A stretch of 33,284 nt of DNA, taken from positions 1-33,284 of the IMG/VR virus record IMGVR_UViG_3300046655_000362; one strand, given 5' to 3'. Position numbers and translations under genes: made by a program. This stretch comes from a virus. Shown here one piece after another: positions 29,165 to 33,284 of the stretch. Positions within the stretch are counted from its first letter, which is position 1. The number at the start of each line of letters is the position of its first letter. A model generated the notes under the pieces. It saw only the letters and a list, made by a program, of their open reading frames with translations. It was not told the DNA's origin and made no database searches.

Positions 29165-29657
29165 TTTTAGTAGACTTCTTTAGGTGTTGTTCAACGTCTT
29201 TTATATAAGCCTCTGCGGTTTCGCTAAGCAATTTACCACCAATTCTTCCCATTGCTTTTCCAAATATATTGCTGCCCTTGAAACCGTTTTTCCCTATAAA
29301 AAATGCTATTGTACCAGCAGATTTTTTTATAGAACCATATTTCGGGGGTATGCCCTTTTTGTTCATCCAGTCTTCAATAACACTTACCTCAGGAGGTTTA
29401 GCGCCAGGCCTTCTGCCTGTGTGCAAAAACTTAAGCCCATATCCTCCAGCCACCTCAATACCAATATTGCCTTTTCTGTCAAAAGTTTTTGTTTTTATAC
29501 TTTGGGCGGTTCTACCACTAGCATTCCTATTGGGATACGTTGAAGAGTATCCGGAATCATTAGCCATTTGATCCTTCATAGCCTTTTCTATGATAGGACC
29601 ATACTTATCCATTACAACCTTAAGATTGTTCTTATTCACAGATATCGAAATTATCAT
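29157..29657 (-). CDS. HK97 gp10-like tail completion protein
   Basis: The 166-residue basic protein resembles HK97 gp10-type proteins: ASGRTAQSIKTKTFDRKGNIGIEV (about 46-69), FLHTGRRPGAKPPEVSVIEDWMNKKGI (about 77-103) and a later Gly-rich basic segment followed by a helical tail. Such proteins join tail to neck. I start at ATG 29657 (MIISISVNK); ATG 29669 is also in frame. It overlaps the neighbouring gene by 26 bases. Confidence 0.7.
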   Translation of the reverse strand: MIISISVNKNNLKVVMDKYGPIIEKAMKDQMANDSGYSSTYPNRNASGRTAQSIKTKTFDRKGNIGIEVAGGYGLKFLHTGRRPGAKPPEVSVIEDWMNKKGIPPKYGSIKKSAGTIAFFIGKNGFKGSNIFGKAMGRIGGKLLSETAEAYIKDVEQHLKKSTKNA

Positions 29658-30099
29658 TAGGCATCTCAATAGAGAAAGTAACTCCCCATCCGGCTAATTG
29701 GTTCTCAAAACGGTCTTGGAACGGTTCTGCCGTAACATCTCCGACTATCTTAAGGTCGTTGTCCTCGAACAGATTTCCGCGTCTTAAATGGCTCTGTAGG
29801 TCGTTTACGACAGATAGCTGAGTGTTTAATACGTCCTGTAGATTATCATTCTTGTAAAACGAATCAAATGTACTTTCATTCTTATTTACGTCCACAACAT
29901 CCATAGACAATACACTAACGTCTGCCGTCATTATATAGTCACCAAACACTACATTTCCGATTGTAAGGTGGCTTAGTGGGTAGATTGTAGTTTTGGTAAG
30001 GTCCACCTCCAATATGTCACCGAAGGTGACTGTATTGGTTATATTGTTGGCCCTTAACCTATCTTTGATTTTGTCTAGTAAGTCGTAGATTTCTTTCAT
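29632..30099 (-). CDS. Neck / tail terminator-like protein, 155 aa
   Basis: The 155-residue protein begins MKEIYDLLDKIKDRLRANN and has beta strands such as TIYPLSHLTIGNVVFGDYI and a C-terminal QDRFENQLAGWGVTFSIEMP. An N-terminal helix, a four-stranded sheet and a closing strand that reads as a conserved GW-x-V-T-F-x-IE pattern suit a tail terminator. Its ATG overlaps the stop of the chaperone's alternative frame in an ATGA junction. Function is inferred from order and shape. Confidence 0.6.
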   Translation of the reverse strand: MKEIYDLLDKIKDRLRANNITNTVTFGDILEVDLTKTTIYPLSHLTIGNVVFGDYIMTADVSVLSMDVVDVNKNESTFDSFYKNDNLQDVLNTQLSVVNDLQSHLRRGNLFEDNDLKIVGDVTAEPFQDRFENQLAGWGVTFSIEMPNDNFDICE

Positions 30100-30354
30100 T
30101 TTATTCTTTGTATTCTTTTAGCTTCTAAGTCGTTTTTCTCTCGTTCGAACTCGAGCCAGGTGAGAGCTTGTCGAACCGGGAGTTTGGTAACTGCTTCAAA
30201 GCGTAATAAGTCTCCTTTAGCGATCGCATATATAGATTGATACCATCCCCATTTTCTTCCAAAATTTGCTTCAGCTTGGAGTCCCCCTTCGCCTGATTCT
30301 GTAAATAACCCATCAAATAGAGAGACAGTTCTTTCCCTAAACGATAAAAAAAAA
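30096..30354 (-). CDS. Alternative-frame extension of the chaperone (-1 frame)
   Basis: From the T9 run (30354-30346) the -1 frame stays open for about 83 codons and ends in TGA overlapping the next ATG. Its last part reads FGRKWGWYQSIYAIAKGD, then RFEAVTKLPVRQALTWLEFE and a charged end EKNDLEAKRIQRIK, a pattern I know from C-termini of tail assembly chaperones in related phages. A -1 shift at the T run would give a 255-residue product in place of 245. The exact slip point is inferred; only the region below about 30265 is clearly coding-like. Confidence 0.65.
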
Positions 30355-30862
30355 CCAACGCGCCCAATGCTATATCTATTGGCATATCTTTTAATGCCTC
30401 TGAGTATTTCTCTGAAGACTCATAGTCTTCTATTAAATACATATTCTTTCTTTCGAAGGTAACTGGCCGATACAACACAGCCATTGCCTTATGCATATTC
30501 TCCCAGTCACTCATATAATTGTCTAAGTCAACAAATTCACCTAAAGATATACTGTCGAGCTTCGGTATGAAACCGAACTCGACTTCATCACCATTTGGAT
30601 CAGATAATTTAAAGCGGTTTATAAAGGGTGTCTTTGCTTTAAACATCTCATTGAGGTGGTTTATTACAAAGCTGAAATCGTTAAGTTTCATACTGTAGGC
30701 TTCCTTGAGAGTCAGCCCACAGAATATCTCCAGCATCTTAAGGTTTAAGAACTCAGGATCTTCCGCGTCTTTGTTTTCGTCAGCGAGTTTTAAGAACCGC
30801 TGATACTCATTTAACTTTATTGCTCGTAAAGACTTGGGGATGTCTATTTGTATCTTCTTCAT
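30125..30862 (-). CDS. Probable tail assembly chaperone, frame-0 product
   Basis: The 245-residue frame-0 product begins MKKIQIDIPKSLRAIKLNEY and is helical, with LNLKMLEIFCGLTLKEAYSM (about 37-56), MHKAMAVLYRPV (about 122-133) and PIDIALGALVFFYRLGKEL (about 158-176). I start at ATG 30862; upstream codons look non-coding. A second frame opens over its 3' third, as in chaperone pairs made by frameshifting (lambda G/GT type). It is the first gene of the structural block and lies just before the neck and tail genes. No enzyme motif is seen. Confidence 0.7.
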   Translation of the reverse strand: MKKIQIDIPKSLRAIKLNEYQRFLKLADENKDAEDPEFLNLKMLEIFCGLTLKEAYSMKLNDFSFVINHLNEMFKAKTPFINRFKLSDPNGDEVEFGFIPKLDSISLGEFVDLDNYMSDWENMHKAMAVLYRPVTFERKNMYLIEDYESSEKYSEALKDMPIDIALGALVFFYRLGKELSLYLMGYLQNQAKGDSKLKQILEENGDGINLYMRSLKETYYALKQLPNSRFDKLSPGSSSNERKTT

Positions 30863-30882
30863 ACTATTATAACTAAAAAAAA

Positions 30883-30897
30883 GTGTCACTGTACCAC
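30883..30897. promoter_or_regulatory. Imperfect 15-base dyad between divergent ORFs
   Basis: GTGTCACTGTACCAC matches its reverse complement at most positions: the GTG and CAC ends and inner A-C/G-T pairs agree. It lies 20 bases upstream of the chaperone ATG on one side and 2 bases before the plus-strand ATG on the other. It is a candidate operator, without further proof. Confidence 0.3.
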
Positions 30898-30899
30898 AA

Positions 30900-31097
30900 A
30901 TGAAAATACAACAGTTACAAAAAAAAATGGTTATATTAGTAGTAGAAGAATTGGGGAGCATAGCGACCCAGTTCTATTCCAACTTAGTTACCAATTCTTA
31001 TTCAGATTGCGGAGCATATAAAGGGGTGGAAGGTGTGTCTTGGGCAGACCTAGCCCTAAGAAACGCATTTCTTTCCGCTAAAGCCGAAATGCTTTGA
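30900..31097 (+). CDS. Possible lone plus-strand gene, 65 aa
   Basis: A 65-codon ORF on the opposite strand to all other genes. From codon 10 or so it reads like protein: MVILVVEELGSIATQFYS, then DCGAYKGVEGVSWADLALRN and FLSAKAEML, with good helix amphipathy. After the stop a short pairing of AAAGC with GCTTT and a T run could serve as a weak terminator. It faces away from the structural block and could encode a small regulator. ATG 30929 is an alternative start. No family is recognised and the strand is unusual. Confidence 0.35.
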   Translation: MKIQQLQKKMVILVVEELGSIATQFYSNLVTNSYSDCGAYKGVEGVSWADLALRNAFLSAKAEML

Positions 31098-31108
31098 TTT
31101 TTTAAAGG

Positions 31109-31200
31109 TGGATATATATAACCCTCCGCAATTCATTTTACGTTGATTTTATTAAACTGGATATATATAACCCCATTACATTCGTTTTACGTCCTTTTAC
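31109..31200. repeat. Two 49-base-spaced repeats upstream of the structural block
   Basis: TGGATATATATAACCC occurs at 31109-31124 and exactly again at 31158-31173. Each is followed six bases later by ATTC-R-TTTTACGT and then TTTTA. Read on the minus strand, each unit is ACGTAAAA-Y-GAAT, 6 bases, then GGGTTATATATATCCA. Two identical, evenly placed units about 250 bases upstream of the first structural gene look like tandem promoters or operators, perhaps for the phage sigma-like factor. Confidence 0.8.
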
Positions 31201-31220
31201 CCCTCGGGCAGTACTTCCCC

Positions 31221-31244
31221 CTGGCTGGGCCGAGAAAGGCCAGC
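31221..31244. repeat. GC-rich hairpin in the control region
   Basis: GCTGG-G-CC (31224-31231) pairs with GGCCAGC (31238-31244) with one bulged G and a GAGAAA loop, within a locally GC-rich patch in an otherwise AT-rich region. Without a T-run beside it, it does not look like a terminator. It could be an RNA structure or a protein site in the control region. Confidence 0.4.
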
Positions 31245-31327
31245 AAACAGCCTAAAAACCAGCTAAAATAGGGCTTTTGTTCTGCTGAGTTTGTTTGGGT
31301 TATTATTTTTAACGGGCGAGTATACCC

Positions 31328-31359
31328 AAAAAAAAAGCCTCACTAATTAGCAAGGCTTT
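31328..31359 (-). terminator. Intrinsic terminator ending the early block
   Basis: On the minus strand AAAGCCT (31359-31353) pairs with AGGCTTT (31340-31334), with a 12-base loop that contains the palindrome CTAATTAG, followed by a T run (31336-31328). It lies 22 bases past the stop of the 83-residue gene. Confidence 0.85.
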
Positions 31360-31380
31360 ATAAATTTATTCAATATTTAT

Positions 31381-31632
31381 TTAGGTGCAATACTTTTTAA
31401 AAATATGCTGTTTAATTTGGTTTATGCTGTCACTGTCAAACCATTCTAAAAAGTCAATAGGGGCGAAAGAAAACCTATAAATCTCATCATCTTGATCCCC
31501 GCCAAAGCAAGTGGCGTCATTAGTAATAAAATCAATATATATTCTGTCGTTTTCTTTTTGTGGTAACATACGCCCGCAAATCTCAACGTCGCGCGTTACC
31601 TCTTTTAATTCGTGTTTGTTTTCTGTTTTCAT
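31381..31632 (-). CDS. Hypothetical early protein, 83 aa
   Basis: The 83-residue acidic protein begins MKTENKHELKEVTRDVEICG and contains IDFITNDATCFGGDQDDEIYRFS, then FLEWFDSDSINQIKQHIFKKY, a helical end. Two cysteines (C19, C42) do not form a close pair. It is the last gene of the early block, overlapping the 59-residue ORF by 4 bases and followed by a terminator. No family is recognised; early acidic proteins of this size are often host-takeover factors, but this is only context. Confidence 0.6.
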   Translation of the reverse strand: MKTENKHELKEVTRDVEICGRMLPQKENDRIYIDFITNDATCFGGDQDDEIYRFSFAPIDFLEWFDSDSINQIKQHIFKKYCT

Positions 31633-31808
31633 TTTGTTAAGTTTATAAAATCCTTTTGATTGATTTGCGTTTTGAAGTTTGTTTCATTGGTTAAAAAATA
31701 ACTGTCGTTCGTTTCCAAGATCTTGACTGCTGTATTAATTGAATAAAGTCTTTTAATATCCCGCGCATATTTGCGCGCGTGGTTAAACTGTTGATTTGAT
31801 TTGCTCAT
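31629..31808 (-). CDS. Small hypothetical early protein, 59 aa
   Basis: A 59-codon ORF from ATG 31808 overlaps the end of the GP88-type gene by 26 bases and ends in an ATGA junction with the 83-residue gene. It starts MSKSNQQFNHARKYARDIKR, is basic and helical, and ends KDFINLTK. Its codons include GCG, CGC and CGG unlike most of the genome. The gap-filling interlock supports it strongly. Function unknown. Confidence 0.7.
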   Translation of the reverse strand: MSKSNQQFNHARKYARDIKRLYSINTAVKILETNDSYFLTNETNFKTQINQKDFINLTK

Positions 31809-32544
31809 TTTCTTTTGTGTTTAGTTTGTTACTATCAATTGTAAATCCGCTATCATCTTTGCGGGCCTTACCTTTTGCCCTTAAACCTAAAATGTTATTT
31901 TTTGCGGTCAACATTACTAAGTCGCTCACATCCCCGTCAACAACATCAAACCCGCGCCAAGAGTTTGGCAGCTCCTGGGAGAAGACCGCGGAAACATTCG
32001 CGCCCATTTGTAGGGCTTGCATTGTTTCCCTTTCGTTATCTTCCGCCCGTGAAAAGGTTAAATAATAGTTAGGGTGGTTTAAATACTTTTTTACTTTGCC
32101 TATTATTTTGGTGTAGTCATAAAAAACCGCGTGCGGGTTTAGGTCTTTAATATTTAACCCCGCGTATTTTTCAAGCAAGTAAATAAAATCAATATCACTT
32201 GTGCCATTTAAACGGAAGGCGATTTTTTCGCCTTTCTTTTTGGCTTTGGCCGTTTCTTTAATTATTTCACCCGCTAGCTTTTTAATAAATAAACTTTTGT
32301 TTTCAATGTAAAAGTTTGTTTTATTAATGCGCGCGCTTTGTACGTTATTAAATGCCCCGCGCCCCGCGGTAAATAAACAAGCGGCCGCGCATCCTTTAGA
32401 TGCTTTTGGGCATATATTAACGCCTTTATAGTTTTGTGTATAGGGTGCCAAATAAAGTATAAAAGTCTTTAATTCGTTTTTCTTTGTCTTCGCGTTTGAT
32501 ATACCCGCGCTTAATAAGCGCGCGGGGATCTTGTAATTTTTCAT
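31783..32544 (-). CDS. GP88-family (DUF7227-like) phage protein
   Basis: The 253-residue protein carries the GP88 pattern: ELKTFILYLAPYTQNYKGVN, ICPKASKGCAAACLFTAGRG with C45, C52 and C56 (Cx6Cx3C), and SARINKTNFYIENKSLFIKKL (70-90). A later DIDFIYLLEKYAG and FYDYTKI also match family members as I recall them. The cysteines could hold metal or an Fe-S cluster; biochemical function is unknown. Such proteins occur widely in phages and conjugative plasmids. Its codons use GCG, CGC and CCC much more than the structural genes, suggesting separate ancestry. Confidence 0.85.
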   Translation of the reverse strand: MKNYKIPARLLSAGISNAKTKKNELKTFILYLAPYTQNYKGVNICPKASKGCAAACLFTAGRGAFNNVQSARINKTNFYIENKSLFIKKLAGEIIKETAKAKKKGEKIAFRLNGTSDIDFIYLLEKYAGLNIKDLNPHAVFYDYTKIIGKVKKYLNHPNYYLTFSRAEDNERETMQALQMGANVSAVFSQELPNSWRGFDVVDGDVSDLVMLTAKNNILGLRAKGKARKDDSGFTIDSNKLNTKENEQIKSTV

Positions 32545-32546
32545 AA

Positions 32547-32861
32547 TTATATATTTAAAAGTTTAGCTTCTAAAAAGGATTCAATAAAACCAGCGGACAA
32601 ATTAAATGTTTTATCCTCCGCTGTTATTGTGGCTTCTATTATCTCGGCCTCATTGGATCCGGGTGTTTCATAATCCCCAGCCCATTCTGTTAATAATAGA
32701 GTATAATCTAATTGGTAGCCGTCACCAATAAAGGTTTCATATTGTTTGCGCTGTTTCATTTTATTTTGGTTTTTATGTTGTTCAAATGTTTGCGAATTAT
32801 TAAGGGCATCAATTAATAGCTCCCCTAGTTTTTCCATTCTTTTGTTGCTGTATTTAATCAT
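32547..32861 (-). CDS. Hypothetical early protein, 104 aa
   Basis: The 104-residue protein begins MIKYSNKRMEKLGELLIDAL with an amphipathic helix, a Gln/Lys-rich linker (QHKNQNKMKQRKQYE, about 43-57) and a beta-like acidic half with LLLTEWAGDYETPG and AEIIEATITAED, ending in ESFLEAKLLNI. It overlaps the 116-residue gene by 4 bases. It is probably expressed early, from the promoter at 176-204. No family is recognised. Confidence 0.65.
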   Translation of the reverse strand: MIKYSNKRMEKLGELLIDALNNSQTFEQHKNQNKMKQRKQYETFIGDGYQLDYTLLLTEWAGDYETPGSNEAEIIEATITAEDKTFNLSAGFIESFLEAKLLNI

Positions 32862-33208
32862 CTGTTAATTATTTTATTTAGTTTGTTTATATTATCAATG
32901 TTCTTATCTATTCGCTGAATTGAATCAGCAAAGGTATCATTGAAAAAAGTATATTCTATCCCGTCAATTTTTGCCGATATAATCCGCTGAAATTTTATTG
33001 TCCTATATTGTTTTTTAGTCATATTAAACAATATTAGATTTTTGGCCTTGATTGGATCGTGGTTTGGTTTTCCTCCTTTTAAATAGGATTTAACACCAAA
33101 TCTAAACTTTCCAACGCCCAATGATTTGTCAGCGCGCGAATAAGTAAGGGAAAAGATTTTCCCGTCTTTTGTCTTTTCTAGTAATTCGAAATAGTTTAAA
33201 GTTTCCAT
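32858..33208 (-). CDS. Hypothetical early protein, 116 aa
   Basis: The 116-residue basic protein begins METLNYFELLEKTKDGKIFS and has a beta-like middle (LTYSRADKSLGVGKFRFGVK and KAKNLILFNMTKKQYRTIKF) with a helical Asn/Lys/Ile-rich end. Its first 17 codons are duplicated at 1-51 because of the terminal overlap. In the closed molecule it lies about 120 bases downstream of the early promoter. It overlaps the next gene by 4 bases. No family is recognised. Confidence 0.7.
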   Translation of the reverse strand: METLNYFELLEKTKDGKIFSLTYSRADKSLGVGKFRFGVKSYLKGGKPNHDPIKAKNLILFNMTKKQYRTIKFQRIISAKIDGIEYTFFNDTFADSIQRIDKNIDNINKLNKIINR

Positions 33209-33284
33209 TTGATTAAAATTTAAAGGTTAATAAAATAATTGATAAAATGCCCGACGATATAAACGCCAAAAGCAAATAAATAAA
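33158..33284. repeat. Right copy of 127-base terminal direct repeat
   Basis: Identical to 1-127. Removing one copy gives a circle of 33,157 bases in which the early promoter at 176-204 reads straight into the genes at the right end of the window. Confidence 0.95.

Noticed and set aside
30863-30961. 33-residue N-terminal extension of the chaperone
   Set aside because: The extension is Cys/Phe-rich, encoded by promoter-like low-complexity DNA, and no relative as I recall starts this way.
1-33284. tRNA genes, integrase, CI-like repressor
   Set aside because: None was recognised on either strand by reading; a covariance-model tRNA search was not possible here, so a missed tRNA cannot be excluded.

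Overview
The window is a complete tailed-phage genome, most likely a siphovirus of a Bacteroidota (Flavobacteriia-like, probably marine) host. The first and last 127 bases are identical, so the sequence closes into a circle of 33,157 unique bases. Exactly 127 bases is what a k=127 graph assembler leaves on a circular path, so the repeat is probably an assembly overlap rather than the physical phage end. Evidence for the host: promoters of the Bacteroidota form TTG-N18-TATATTTG, AT-rich sequence, almost no Shine-Dalgarno sequences, and phage families typical of that phylum. No integrase, excisionase or CI-like repressor was recognised, so a lytic lifestyle is favoured but not proven.

Nearly every gene lies on the minus strand, so the map reads from high to low coordinates. 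An early block (about position 204 down through the circular junction to 31381) starts at a good promoter and holds a 27-residue hydrophobic peptide, two unknown proteins, a GP88-family protein and two further small proteins, and it ends at an intrinsic terminator. A roughly 500-base control region follows (30863-31380), with two 49-base-spaced repeats, a GC-rich hairpin, an imperfect dyad and the only plausible plus-strand ORF.

The structural block runs from 30862 to about 10462. In order it holds a tail assembly chaperone with an apparent -1 frameshift at a T9 run, neck and tail proteins, the tape measure, prohead protease, a Cys-bounded repeat protein, scaffold, major capsid protein, a probable tail tube, portal, a head-tail connector, fibre-type proteins, a 792-residue LamG adhesin, and a lysis cassette (small membrane proteins, M15 endolysin, holin). 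A near-perfect homopurine/homopyrimidine mirror repeat and face-to-face promoters separate this block from a second M15 paralogue that has lost two of its three zinc ligands.

The replication, recombination and packaging block runs from 9771 to 494: ERF annealase, RecA-fold helicase/ATPase, RusA resolvase, sigma-like factor, two PD-(D/E)XK nucleases, MazG-like protein, DnaA-domain-IV protein, TerS, a cytosine-5 methyltransferase placed between terS and terL, and TerL. Four 15-base repeats follow terL. Many genes overlap by ATGA or TAATG, and ten further small ORFs shorter than 60 codons fit precisely into the gaps. Main points of interest: the overprinted ORF in the methyltransferase gene, the chaperone frameshift, an intrinsic terminator inside the dnaA-like gene, the pseudo-endolysin, the H-DNA mirror repeat, and the unassigned repeat arrays.
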